Under the pieces are notes generated by a model that was not told where the DNA came from, did no database searches, and saw only the letters and a program-made list of their open reading frames with translations. From positions 1-64,000 of the forward strand of contig JAOAPB010000052.1 in assembly GCA_025462645.1 (NCBI GenBank): 64,000 nucleotides of DNA, written 5' to 3'. Source of the DNA: Edaphobacter sp. (lineage in GTDB: Bacteria > Acidobacteriota > Terriglobia > Terriglobales > Acidobacteriaceae). A program made the position numbers and the translations under genes. Positions 16,526 through 25,119 of the stretch are shown here, one piece after another. How positions within the stretch are numbered: the stretch's first letter is position 1; every line of letters begins with the position of its first letter.

Positions 16526-16696
16526 TTAGACGATGGTGGCTAATAGGATGATTCCGGCAGTTACTGCTGCGATGCGGTAGATGTAATCGGCTGCTGTTGG
16601 GTGAACTGCCTCCGAAGTGGCTTCAGACGCGATGTTCTTTTCCCGATTGACTGGCCGTGGCGATTGTTCGCTCTGTCTCTGGCTCTCGTGGTTCAT
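16526..16696 (-). CDS. Small single-pass membrane protein (56 aa)
   Basis: A small gene inferred from an ATG at 16696 with GGAGAGG about 6 nt upstream. The 56-residue product has a polar N-terminus (MNHESQRQSEQSPRP) and a C-terminal hydrophobic segment (IYRIAAVTAGIILLATIV) that looks like a tail anchor. Not recognised. The clear ribosome-binding site and bipartite composition argue for a real gene. It lies alone between a repeat and the next plus-strand gene. Confidence 0.6.
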   Translation of the reverse strand: MNHESQRQSEQSPRPVNREKNIASEATSEAVHPTAADYIYRIAAVTAGIILLATIV

Positions 16697-16865
16697 GATG
16701 GCCTCTCCTCACAATGGAGTAGATGATTGTTAACGCGATATTGCCTCAAGAAGTTCTGGTTTCAGATGAAAATCAAGCGAAGTTTCGTATGAGTGTTGAG
16801 CGGATTCATCCTGACATACGGGGATGGTCGGGTGGGATGGCTCGCGAGGTATAAAATTTCGGCTT

Positions 16866-17438
16866 ATGAGCGAACAGCAGCGGGCTAATGACGATCAGAC
16901 GAAGAACGTAAAGTACAGTGCCAGCGACTCCGAGATCTTTGCCCCGAAAAAGTCTGGAGAGAGCGGGATGCCGCTCAAGGCCTGGGCTGTTGCCGGGCTG
17001 GTCGTGCTGGCGGTCGTTGTCGTCCTTGTACTTGCGGGACGTCGCAAGACGACGGGAGCTCCGAATATGATTCAACCGCTGGCAGTCTATGCAGCGAACC
17101 TGCCGCTATCGCAGCTTGCGATGAGCGAATCGACCAGCCTGTCGGGGGGGAAGTCAACCTTTGTCGATGGGCGGGTGAAGAACACGGGTAGCCAGACGGT
17201 GACGGGGATCACGGTTCAGGTGCTGTTTCGCAATGAGGAGGGGATGCCGCCGCAGGTGGAGACCCTGCCGATGTCTCTGATTCGTACACGGGAGCCCTAT
17301 ATCGATACTCAGGCCGTGGGTGCGGCTCCCCTAAAGCCAGGCGATGAACGGGAGTTCCGCCTGATCTTCGAGGCGATTCCGGGGAACTGGAATATGCAGA
17401 TGCCGGAGGTCCACCTTGTCAGAGTCGACACCAGGTAA
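16866..17438 (+). CDS. Membrane-anchored protein with extracytoplasmic beta-sandwich (DUF2393/FxLYD-like)
   Basis: 190 residues from ATG 16866 (MSEQQRANDD). A short cytoplasmic N-terminus with charged residues is followed by one membrane helix (AWAVAGLVVLAVVVVLVLAG, about residues 38-57). The outside domain reads FVDGRVKNTGSQTVTGITVQ, LFRNEEG, then LKPGDEREFRLIFEAIP. This is the pattern of FxLYD/DUF2393-type domains with a 'VxGxVxN' strand. Function unknown; such domains often mediate protein-protein contacts at the envelope. Confidence 0.72.
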   Translation: MSEQQRANDDQTKNVKYSASDSEIFAPKKSGESGMPLKAWAVAGLVVLAVVVVLVLAGRRKTTGAPNMIQPLAVYAANLPLSQLAMSESTSLSGGKSTFVDGRVKNTGSQTVTGITVQVLFRNEEGMPPQVETLPMSLIRTREPYIDTQAVGAAPLKPGDEREFRLIFEAIPGNWNMQMPEVHLVRVDTR

Positions 17439-17499
17439 AAGAGGGGAGTCAGGAGTAGGGAGCGAGTGACCGGGCGACAAGTACTCGGACGACAAGTAT

Positions 17500-17797
17500 T
17501 CAGTCTTTCCTGATGGCCTGCGCGAAGGCGATCAGGTTGCCGTCTGGCGCAGACATGAGCAGTTCACGCTGGCCGTAGTGCTTATCTTCCGTTCCATCAA
17601 CACCACCTTGAGGAAGTGTGTCGAGCTTCGGCTTCAGCTCTGCATAGAGTTGGTCGACGTCGCGAACGTTGATGTAATGGGCGAAGCGCCGGTTACCGGA
17701 CGGGCGCCGTCTTTCCTGTCTGCTCATCTTGTCTGCTCGGTCCTTGATCAAGATTATCGACGTGCGTGAAAGGCGTGACATGGATGAAGTTCGACAT
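17500..17797 (-). pseudogene. Broken VOC (glyoxalase/bleomycin-resistance fold) gene
   Basis: Two pieces of one VOC protein lie in different frames. The ATG at 17797 opens MSNFIHVTPFTHVDNLDQ, the normal N-terminal strand. The C-terminal half (GNRRFAHYINVRDVDQLYAE ... GQRELLMSAPDGNLIAFAQA) is read in another frame, to the stop at 17500. A full VOC protein of this type is about 130-150 residues, so roughly 50 central residues and the frame have been lost. The 93-residue ORF covering the C-terminal piece should not be annotated as an intact gene. Confidence 0.8.
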
Positions 17798-18023
17798 GTC
17801 CTACTCTTCTGGCGCAGAGAGTAGCACTACTTTCTGCCTGAGATTCCGCATCATGCGGATACGGAAGGTTTTTCCATCCTCCAGCTACCGTCGTCGGCGT
17901 TCAGCAATAGTTACCGGTGACCTGGAAGATTTTGCGTGAGTCCGCTCTCATCTTCCTCGGAGCGATTGATTGGTCTTTTGTGGTAAATCATTTGTTTTCA
18001 TCATAATAAGGTGTGTTTTAGGT

Positions 18024-18040
18024 TTGGCATGGCAGTTGCT
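18024..18040 (+). promoter_or_regulatory. Sigma-54 (RpoN) promoter
   Basis: TTGGCATGGCAGTTGCT fits the -24/-12 consensus (TGGCAYrNNNNTTGCW), with GG at 18026-18027 and GC at 18038-18039, 12 nt apart. Transcription should begin near 18051, giving a leader of about 50 nt before ATG 18102. It implies that an activator of the NtrC class controls the OmpA-like gene. I did not find an obvious enhancer site upstream. Confidence 0.8.
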
Positions 18041-18101
18041 CTAGTCATTGCGTGTTGACGTCTGAATGACAGGCGCACCTTAGTACACAGGAGCAAAAAT
18101 C

Positions 18102-19022
18102 ATGATGAAACCTGGTAATACTTTTGGTCTCTCAGTACTGGTATTAGGTAGTGCGATGGGCGTGTCTGCATTGGCCCAGTCGAATACCCCGACGAACGAT
18201 CCTGCGGCACCGGCTGCACAGACCTCTACCTCGAACGCAAACAATGGTATGAGCGCTGACGACAAGTCGACCTATGCCACCGGTAAGCCTCTGGAGAATC
18301 AGTCGAAAGAGGGCTTCTGGGGCCATATGAATCCTCTAGCCCGGAAGAAGTGGGTAAAACGGCAGGTTGATCCGATCAAGGATCGCACCAACGAACTTGA
18401 CCAGTTGCAAGCGAAGAATGCAAACGACATCCACGATGTAGACTCTCGCGCTGCAGCAGGCATCAACAAGGCAATGACCGCGGCGAACACGGCCGATCAG
18501 CATGCACAGGATGCCGGAAATCGTGCAAACTCGGCTCAGACGCTTGCCGGTACTGCAAGCACCCGAACGGAGTCTTTGCATGGCACGGTCAGCAATCTGG
18601 ATCAGTACCAAACGGTCTCGACAGTAGCTGTTCCTTTCGCATCTGGACGTACGGCATTAGGGAAGACAGGCAAGGCGAACCTTGATGAGGTTGCCGAGAA
18701 GCTCGGAAGCGAGAAGGGGTACATCATCGAAGTGCAGGGTTACAGCCGCTCGGGCGTGCAAACTTCGCAGGCGATGGCAGACTCTGTTGTTCGCTATCTC
18801 GTGACGGAACATCAGGTGCCGATCTACCGCATCTATCGCTCGGGCCTTGGTAAGAACACAGTCAAATCCACGGGCGACGAGAAGCCACTCTCAAACGGCG
18901 TGCAGGTAACACTTCTGCACAATAGCCTGGCAACGATGGACTCGGGCTCTGCGTCCAACAGTGTTCCGAGTTCCCCGAAGACCTCCCAAACGGGAGTGAG
19001 TGCACCACCCGAGGTGAACTAG
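18102..19022 (+). CDS. OmpA-family outer-membrane/peptidoglycan-binding protein
   Basis: 306 residues. A signal peptide (FGLSVLVLGSAMGVSALAQ) precedes a Ser/Thr/Asn-rich stretch and an alpha-helical region rich in Ala/Asp (about 85-160: NELDQLQAKNANDIHDVDSR, possible coiled coil). The C-terminal OmpA-like domain follows (PFASGRTALGKTGKANLDEV, IIEVQGYSRSG, YRSGLGKNTV), ending in a Ser/Pro-rich tail. OmpA-like domains bind diaminopimelate in peptidoglycan. The N-terminal region is not a beta-barrel, so this is a periplasmic tether rather than a porin. AGGAG precedes ATG 18102. The sigma-54 promoter upstream and terminator downstream mark it as a single-gene unit. Confidence 0.85.
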   Translation: MMKPGNTFGLSVLVLGSAMGVSALAQSNTPTNDPAAPAAQTSTSNANNGMSADDKSTYATGKPLENQSKEGFWGHMNPLARKKWVKRQVDPIKDRTNELDQLQAKNANDIHDVDSRAAAGINKAMTAANTADQHAQDAGNRANSAQTLAGTASTRTESLHGTVSNLDQYQTVSTVAVPFASGRTALGKTGKANLDEVAEKLGSEKGYIIEVQGYSRSGVQTSQAMADSVVRYLVTEHQVPIYRIYRSGLGKNTVKSTGDEKPLSNGVQVTLLHNSLATMDSGSASNSVPSSPKTSQTGVSAPPEVN

Positions 19023-19139
19023 TAGCCCTCCCCTACAGGGCGGCTTGGGCAAACCAAGTCGCCCGCAAGTTTGCTGAGATAGCGACCCCAGAGCGCACTC
19101 GCAAAAACCTCTCCTAACCAGAGAGAACCAAGGCAGATT

Positions 19140-19168
19140 GGCCCCTCAATGAGGGGCCGTTTTTTTTA
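19140..19168 (+). terminator. Intrinsic terminator of the OmpA-like gene
   Basis: GGCCCCTC-AAT-GAGGGGCC stem-loop followed by G and a run of eight T (19160-19167). Confidence 0.92.
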
Positions 19169-19186
19169 ACTTTATCTGGATGGAAA

Positions 19187-20068
19187 TTACGCGCCGGTTG
19201 GCGTCACGGCTTTGTGTACAGCGAGGAGTTGCTCGAGGACGGCTTTGAGGTGGTTCAGGTGGAGGGCGTTGGCTCCGTCGGATTTGGCTTGCGACGGGTT
19301 GTCGTGAACCTCGAGGAAGATGCCGTCTATGCCCGCGGCGGTGGCGGCGCGGGCAAGGACGGGGATGAACTCGGGCTGGCCTCCGCTGACGCCGTTGCCG
19401 GCGGACGGAGTCTGGACGGAGTGGGTGCCGTCGAAGATGACGGGCGCGAAGGAGCGCATGATCGGAAGAGAACGCATGTCGACGACGAGGTTGTTGTAGC
19501 CGAAGCTGGCGCCGCGCTCGGTGAGGGAGACGCGGTCGCAGCCGCTCTCGCGGATCTTCTCGACGGCGTGGCGCATGTCGAGCGGGGCGACGAACTGGCC
19601 CTTCTTCACGTTGATAGCCCGGCCGTACTGGTTTGCGGCTTGGGCGGCTGTGAAGAGGAGATCGGTCTGGCGGCAGAGGAAGGCGGGGATCTGGAGGACG
19701 TCGACGGATTCGGCTACGGGGGCGCAGTCTTCGGCGGTGTGGACGTCGGTGAGGACTGGAAGACCGTTGTTCTGAGCGATGGTGCGGAGGATGCGAGTGC
19801 CTTCGATGAGGCCGGGGCCGCGGAAGCTCTTGATGGAGGTGCGGTTGGCCTTGTCGTAGCTGGCCTTGAAGATGTAGGGGATGCCGAGGTCGGAGGCGAT
19901 GCGCTGGATGGCGTCGGCCATGGTGCGGGCGTGCTGCTCGGATTCGATGACACAGGGCCCGGCGATGAGGAAGAGCTGGCCGCGGCCTACAGGGACGCTG
20001 CCGATGTTGAATGGATTGGTCACGAGTGCTATTTCATCACAGTTGCACGGGAGTGGGAGCGGGTTCAT
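19187..20068 (-). CDS. kdsA: 3-deoxy-8-phosphooctulonate (KDO-8-P) synthase
   Basis: 293 residues. It condenses phosphoenolpyruvate with arabinose 5-phosphate to make KDO-8-phosphate for lipopolysaccharide core. Motifs: LIAGPCVIESEQ, KASYDKANRTS, GPGLIEG, LTDVHTAEDC, IPAFLCRQTDLL, NVKKGQF, LTERGASFGYNNLVVDMRSL, FDGTHSVQ, EVHDNPSQAKSDGANAL. The Cys in AGPCVIES is the metal ligand of the metal-dependent KdsA class (Asn in E. coli). The start is uncertain, ATG 20068 or GTG 20023; neither has a clear ribosome-binding site. The organism therefore makes LPS. Confidence 0.95.
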   Translation of the reverse strand: MNPLPLPCNCDEIALVTNPFNIGSVPVGRGQLFLIAGPCVIESEQHARTMADAIQRIASDLGIPYIFKASYDKANRTSIKSFRGPGLIEGTRILRTIAQNNGLPVLTDVHTAEDCAPVAESVDVLQIPAFLCRQTDLLFTAAQAANQYGRAINVKKGQFVAPLDMRHAVEKIRESGCDRVSLTERGASFGYNNLVVDMRSLPIMRSFAPVIFDGTHSVQTPSAGNGVSGGQPEFIPVLARAATAAGIDGIFLEVHDNPSQAKSDGANALHLNHLKAVLEQLLAVHKAVTPTGA

Positions 20069-20218
20069 ACTCGGGGCGTGAGTTGCGCTCGAGCATTGGG
20101 AGCTTTTCGGAGTGCAGGGTTGGAAGAACTGCTGCGGAACGCTTATGCAGTGACTTACGCGAAGCCGCCGAAACGGACTCGGCAGGCGCTTGCTGTCAAT
20201 GCGTAATTAGTCCCTGAG

Positions 20219-20677
20219 TTAATCTTTGAGCGATTTGCCGAGACTGGAGAGCAGGAGGGTGAGGAAGGAGAGACCGCGGCGGCCGTCTTCACTGTTGGCC
20301 CGCCTGGCGAGCTGCCAAAGGCTGGGCGGCTTTTGTTCGCGCTTGTGCTCGTGGGTGGCATTGACGACGGAGCGGGAGAGGTGATCGAGGGTCTCGGGGT
20401 CAAGTTCGGTGAGGATCTTTGCGGCGGTGAGGAGGTTGCGGATGCCAGCAATGCCTTCGGGCAGGGCGGCGTACCGGGCGACCTGAGCGGCGATGGTGTC
20501 TTTGGCCCCGATCATGCCGTGAAGGAGGTCGAGAATGCCTTCGCGATGTGCGACTTCAATTACGTCGAGGGCGGCCAGGAGCGCAGCGGCGTGTTCGGCG
20601 GGGGCCTCTTCGAGGCGGCGCCGCAGGTCGGCTTTGAAGTCTACGGTGATGGGTATGAAGGCTATTGGCTTGGCCAT
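20219..20677 (-). CDS. DUF1641 family protein, formate-dehydrogenase associated
   Basis: 152 residues from ATG 20677 (MAKPIAFIPITVDFKADLRR). The frame further upstream overlaps the neighbouring gene and is not used. The helical core DVIEVAHREGILDLLHGMIGAKDTIAAQVA and SLGKSL tail match DUF1641, which in Bacillus (YrhD) sits beside the YrhE formate-dehydrogenase-like protein. The same pairing appears here, 19 bp downstream of that gene, so the two are probably co-transcribed. The family is thought to assist the enzyme; its exact role is not established. Confidence 0.82.
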   Translation of the reverse strand: MAKPIAFIPITVDFKADLRRRLEEAPAEHAAALLAALDVIEVAHREGILDLLHGMIGAKDTIAAQVARYAALPEGIAGIRNLLTAAKILTELDPETLDHLSRSVVNATHEHKREQKPPSLWQLARRANSEDGRRGLSFLTLLLSSLGKSLKD

Positions 20678-20696
20678 GATAACTCCCTGGAGCTTG

Positions 20697-23600
20697 CTAG
20701 ACGGTAGTGGAGGCGATCTGTACGAGTTTGTCGGCAGGAGCAGTGCCGGGGATATGGTAGTCGGCGCGGGCCCACTTGCGCTCGATCTCCAGGCCAGTCT
20801 GCGGGGTGCGGGTGCCGTAGCGGAAGTTACGACGTGGGAGCGGGTTATCACCTTGCTCGGGGAGGACGGTCATGCTGACGGCGGTCTCCTTGAAAGCAGG
20901 CGTGTGGGTGCTGCGGTCGGTGAAGCTGCTGCTGAGCTTGTTGACGGGTTCTTCGACGGAGTTGAGGGGCATGTAGAGCTGCTTGCCCTGGACACGAGCG
21001 GAGACAAGCACCTGCACGCGGACCTTGCCGTGGGGCGATGTGAGTTGGACGTAGCGCCCGCTGGTGACGCCGCGTTCTGCGGCGAGTTCGGGAGAGACCT
21101 CGACGAAGGTGGAGGGCGTCATGGCCTTGATGCCTGCGGTGCGATAGGTCATGCTGCCCTGCTCGAAGTGCTCGAGGAGGCGGCCGTTGTTGAGGTGCAG
21201 GTCGTAGATGGCGCTGGTCTCTTCCGAGGGCGGAATGTAGTCGACGGGGAAGAAGCGGGCCTTGCCATCGGGGAAGGGAAATCTCTCGGTAAAGAGGAGG
21301 GGTGAGTCGGTGCCGTCGGCGTGTACGGGCCATTGGAGGCTGTTGTAGCCTTCGAGGCGATCATAGTGGACACCGGCGAAGAGCGGGGTGAGGCGGGCGA
21401 CCTCGTCCATGATCTCGGAGGGGTGCTGATAGTTCCAGTTGCCTCCCATGCGGTTGGCGATGAGTTGGATGATCTCCCAGTCGGCTTTCGATTCACCGAG
21501 TGGTTCAATCGCTTTGTAGATGCGCTGGATGCGACGTTCGGTGCTGGTGAAGGTACCTTCCTTTTCGAGCGAGGGGCAGGCGGGGAGGACGAGGTCGGCG
21601 TAGCGGCAGGTCTGGGAGAAGTTGACGTCCTGCACGATGAAGAACTCGAGTTTGGTGAGCGCATCGGAGACGTAGTTGGCATTGGAATCAGAGGTGATGG
21701 TGTCTTCGCCTTTGATGTACATGACCTTGATCTTGTCGTCGAGGATGGCTTCGATCATCTCATGGTTATCTTTGCCAGTGGTGGTGGGGAGGGTGACGCC
21801 CCAGTCGGCTTCGAATTTGGCGCGGATTTCACTGTCGTCGACCTTCTGGTAGCCGGAGAAGACGTTGGGCATGGAGCCGAAGTCGCTGGCGCCCTGGACG
21901 TTATTGTGGCCGCGTAACGGGTAGGCTCCGGCGCCGGGACGCATGTAGTTGCCGGTGACCAGGAGGAGGTTGGAGAGGGCTGTGGCGGTGTCGGAGCCGC
22001 CGCAGTGCTGGGTGACGCCCATGGCGAAGAGGATGCAGACGCCGTCGGCTGCGACGATCTCGTGGGCTACGGTAGTGAGGGTGGCGGCGGGGACGCCGGT
22101 GACTTTCTCTGCGTATTCGAGGGTGTAGGGCTCGAGTGATTTTTTGTACTCGTCGAAGTGATTGACCCACTTGTTGACGAAGTCCATTTTGGCGAGGCCG
22201 CTGTCGATGATGTACTTTGCGATGGCGCACATCCAGACGGCATCGGTGGAGGGGTTGGGGCGGAAGAAGATGTCGGCTCGCTCGGCCATCTCGTTTTTGC
22301 GGAGATCGGCGACGATGAGGCGCTGGCCGCGATGCTTGTGCGAGCGCTTGACGCGAGTGGCGAGGACGGGGTGGTTCTCGGCGGGATTAGCTCCGACGAT
22401 GAGGACGAGGGCAGCTTTCTCGATATCGGCGATAGAGCCGGAGTCGCCGCCGTAGCCTACGGTGCGCTGGAGGCCCATGGTGGCGGGGTTCTGGCAGTAG
22501 CGGGCGCAGTTGTCGACGTTGTTGGTACCGACGACGGCGCGGGCGAGCTTCTGCATGAGGAAGCTCTCTTCATTGGTGCACTTGGAGGAGGCGATGAAGG
22601 CGAGAGCATCTGGGCCGTGGTCTTGCCTGACCTGCTTGAACTTCTTTTCGATGATGTCGAGGGCTTCGTCCCAGGTGATCTCGCGGTAGGTTTCACCGTC
22701 GCGGAGCAGTGGCTTGACGAGGCGGTCGTCGGAGTTAATGTGGCCCCAGGCGAACTTGCCTTTGACGCAGGTGGAGATGCCGTTGGCTGGGCCGTGCGTG
22801 GGCTCGATCTTGAGGATGTGACGATCCTTGGTCCAGACGTCGAAGCTACAGCCTACGGCGCAGTAGGTGCAGACGGTCTTGGCTCGCCTGATGTGTTCGT
22901 TGCGCATCTCGGATTCGATCTCGGAGAGAGTGAGGATGGGGCCGTAGCCGATGGGCGGCTCGACGCCTTTGACGACATCGATCATGCTGTCGAGGACGTT
23001 GTGCGGTAGGTCGGTGAGGTAGCCTGCCTCGCCCAGCATGGATTTTTCCATGAGGGCGTTGCAGGGGCAGACGGTGACGCAGTGGCCGCAGGAGACACAG
23101 CTGGAGCCGTCGATCTTTTCGCCTCCATCCCAGAGGACGCGGGGATGGGCGCTCTCCCAGTTGATGGTGAGGGTCTCGTTGACCTGGACGTTCTGGCAGG
23201 CTTCGACGCAACGGCCGCAGAGGATGCACTGGTCGGGATCGTAGCGGTAAAAGGGGTTGGAGTGGTCCTGCTCGTATGGCTTGGGGGTATAGGGGCGCTG
23301 CTGGTGCTTTACGTCGAGGTCTTTGGTAGCGTTGTGAATGGTGCAGTTCTGATTGTTGTTGTCGCAGACGGTGCAGTAGAGCATGTGGTTCTGCAGGATG
23401 CGGTCGAAGGCCTCGCGCTGGGCGATGTCGACGGCCTCGCCTATGGTCTCGACCGTCATGCCTGCGGCGACTTGAGTGGCGCAGGCGCGGACTAATTCGC
23501 CATTTACTTTGACCATGCAGGTGTCGCAGCTCTGGATGGGACCCATCTGCGGGAGGTAGCAGACCTGCGGAACAGGCTTCTGCCCATTGTCTGCCGTGTG

Positions 23601-23714
23601 GCGGTTAAGCAGATCGATGAGCAGCTCGCCGACGCGGGCGGGAACAGATAGACCGTCAATCGTGAGTTGCGTGTTCGGGGTGAAGTCGGGGGAAGTATTG
23701 AGCAGGTTTTTCAT
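20697..23714 (-). CDS. Formate-dehydrogenase-like molybdopterin oxidoreductase, alpha subunit
   Basis: About 1005 residues from ATG 23714 (MKNLLNTSPD), with AAAGGG 10 nt upstream. An in-frame ATG at 23723 is too close to that site. Clusters in order: [2Fe-2S] C52/C63/C66/C78, H110-C114-C117-C124, two 4Fe-4S ferredoxin motifs (C163-C173, C206-C216), and the CxxCxxxC 4Fe-4S of the molybdenum domain (C282-C289, C316). C407 lies at the selenocysteine position of E. coli FdhF, but the adjacent catalytic His is Gln (RYCQNPA), as in YrhE/YjgC relatives. It would use a bis-MGD cofactor and transfer electrons to a cytoplasmic acceptor. Formate as substrate is inferred, not proved. Confidence 0.87.
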   Translation of the reverse strand: MKNLLNTSPDFTPNTQLTIDGLSVPARVGELLIDLLNRHTADNGQKPVPQVCYLPQMGPIQSCDTCMVKVNGELVRACATQVAAGMTVETIGEAVDIAQREAFDRILQNHMLYCTVCDNNNQNCTIHNATKDLDVKHQQRPYTPKPYEQDHSNPFYRYDPDQCILCGRCVEACQNVQVNETLTINWESAHPRVLWDGGEKIDGSSCVSCGHCVTVCPCNALMEKSMLGEAGYLTDLPHNVLDSMIDVVKGVEPPIGYGPILTLSEIESEMRNEHIRRAKTVCTYCAVGCSFDVWTKDRHILKIEPTHGPANGISTCVKGKFAWGHINSDDRLVKPLLRDGETYREITWDEALDIIEKKFKQVRQDHGPDALAFIASSKCTNEESFLMQKLARAVVGTNNVDNCARYCQNPATMGLQRTVGYGGDSGSIADIEKAALVLIVGANPAENHPVLATRVKRSHKHRGQRLIVADLRKNEMAERADIFFRPNPSTDAVWMCAIAKYIIDSGLAKMDFVNKWVNHFDEYKKSLEPYTLEYAEKVTGVPAATLTTVAHEIVAADGVCILFAMGVTQHCGGSDTATALSNLLLVTGNYMRPGAGAYPLRGHNNVQGASDFGSMPNVFSGYQKVDDSEIRAKFEADWGVTLPTTTGKDNHEMIEAILDDKIKVMYIKGEDTITSDSNANYVSDALTKLEFFIVQDVNFSQTCRYADLVLPACPSLEKEGTFTSTERRIQRIYKAIEPLGESKADWEIIQLIANRMGGNWNYQHPSEIMDEVARLTPLFAGVHYDRLEGYNSLQWPVHADGTDSPLLFTERFPFPDGKARFFPVDYIPPSEETSAIYDLHLNNGRLLEHFEQGSMTYRTAGIKAMTPSTFVEVSPELAAERGVTSGRYVQLTSPHGKVRVQVLVSARVQGKQLYMPLNSVEEPVNKLSSSFTDRSTHTPAFKETAVSMTVLPEQGDNPLPRRNFRYGTRTPQTGLEIERKWARADYHIPGTAPADKLVQIASTTV

Positions 23715-23782
23715 GGTACTCATACCCTTTCGATGCAGAGGAGCATAACAGGTGTTTTCCATGGCTGCATGGTGGTTCGATG

Positions 23783-25072
23783 TTATTCAGGCGCGTCGAG
23801 AATCTGCGCGACGGCGCGAAGGCCGGAGCGCATGGCGGCGTGGACCGTACCCCAATGGCCGGTAGTATCAGTATGCTCCCCGGAGAAGAAAAGCGTGTTG
23901 CCGACCGGCTCGGTCATCTGTCGCGGGGCGTCGAGCCCACCGGCTGCAACGTAGGAGTAGGCCCCGAGGGCAAAGGGATCATGCTGCCAGTCGTGGGTGT
24001 AGCAGCCGAGGAGCGATCGATGGAGGGAGTCGGCATTGAGGCTGAAGATCTTAGCCAGGGTGGCACAAGCATGATGGGCTAGTTGGTCGGTGCTCAGGCC
24101 TGTGAGGGCCGAGGAACGTGGGCCGCCGACCCATCCGGTGATGCTGTTGCCGGGCTCCGGATGCGGTGTCCACCAGACGGGCGGCATCTGGGAGAAGCTG
24201 TAGAGGAAGCTGAGATTCTGCAAGGCCGGTTGCGGTGGCAGATGTTTCCAGAAGGGCTCGCGGAAGAGAAGTGTGAAGCGGCAGACCTGTCCCATGCGGA
24301 GCTGGGAAGCCGCTTGCAGCACGGCCTTCGGAGAGGGTGTGATGGCTACGCTTCCGCATTGCAGGACTGCGAGAGGAAGAGCGACGACGGCCTGGCGCGC
24401 GGTGAAGGTGCCGGTATCGGTGATGGCTTCGACGTGAGCGGGTTGCCAGCGGAGCTCGCGGACGGGAGTGCTAAGACGGATAGAACCTTTGTATTCGGCG
24501 ATGCGATTCGCGAGATATGCCGGGAGCTGGTCGTAGCCTTGGCGTAGTCGATAGATGCGGTCGCCTTCGATGGACTCCTCGGCTTTTTGCTGCGCTCCAA
24601 GCGATGCGGCGCTGATCTCGCGATGGTCGGCGGCGTTGAAGCCTTCAACGTAGCCGATGATCGCGTCACGCTCTTCATCGGAGAGCTGCATGCGGTTGAG
24701 GTACTGGGCAAAGGTGACATCGGGATCGGGCAGGTCTTCGAGCGCCTCGAGGGGATCGAAGATCTCCTCGAGAGTGTTGCCGCACTCGCGGAGCTCCTCA
24801 GCTTCGAAGCAGAGCTGGGCGCCGTCGCGCTCGTAGGTTGCCAGCCCAGCCTCTTCGATGAGCGCCCATAGCTCTGGCGAGCGACCGTGGATGAACTCGG
24901 CACCGAACTCCAGGGCTTCGCTGCCGACATGCTGCGTGTGGATGCGGCCGCCGATGCGGTTACGGGCCTCAAGGACGAGGACCTGCTGACCGGCTTCCGC
25001 TAGAGCTCGGGCCGCGGTGAGCCCGGCCATACCTGCGCCGATTATCAAGGTGTCGGTGCGATTTTGTGTCAT
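23783..25072 (-). CDS. Flavin-dependent monoamine oxidase family protein
   Basis: 429 residues. The N-terminal FAD dinucleotide fold (TLIIGAGMAGLTAARALAEAG, VLEARNRIGGRIHT) and the C-terminal FAD block (NTLFFSGEHTDTTGHWGTVHAAMRSG) define the family. It resembles amine oxidases acting on polyamines or aromatic amines. There is no signal peptide, so it is cytoplasmic. It sits directly upstream of the formate-dehydrogenase-like gene on the same strand (about 70 bp), which may reflect co-transcription. The substrate cannot be deduced from sequence. Confidence 0.9.
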   Translation of the reverse strand: MTQNRTDTLIIGAGMAGLTAARALAEAGQQVLVLEARNRIGGRIHTQHVGSEALEFGAEFIHGRSPELWALIEEAGLATYERDGAQLCFEAEELRECGNTLEEIFDPLEALEDLPDPDVTFAQYLNRMQLSDEERDAIIGYVEGFNAADHREISAASLGAQQKAEESIEGDRIYRLRQGYDQLPAYLANRIAEYKGSIRLSTPVRELRWQPAHVEAITDTGTFTARQAVVALPLAVLQCGSVAITPSPKAVLQAASQLRMGQVCRFTLLFREPFWKHLPPQPALQNLSFLYSFSQMPPVWWTPHPEPGNSITGWVGGPRSSALTGLSTDQLAHHACATLAKIFSLNADSLHRSLLGCYTHDWQHDPFALGAYSYVAAGGLDAPRQMTEPVGNTLFFSGEHTDTTGHWGTVHAAMRSGLRAVAQILDAPE

Positions 25073-25119
25073 GAGAACTTTAGATGCCTCGCAGAAATGA
25101 TGAGGATTCGAGGTGGTTC

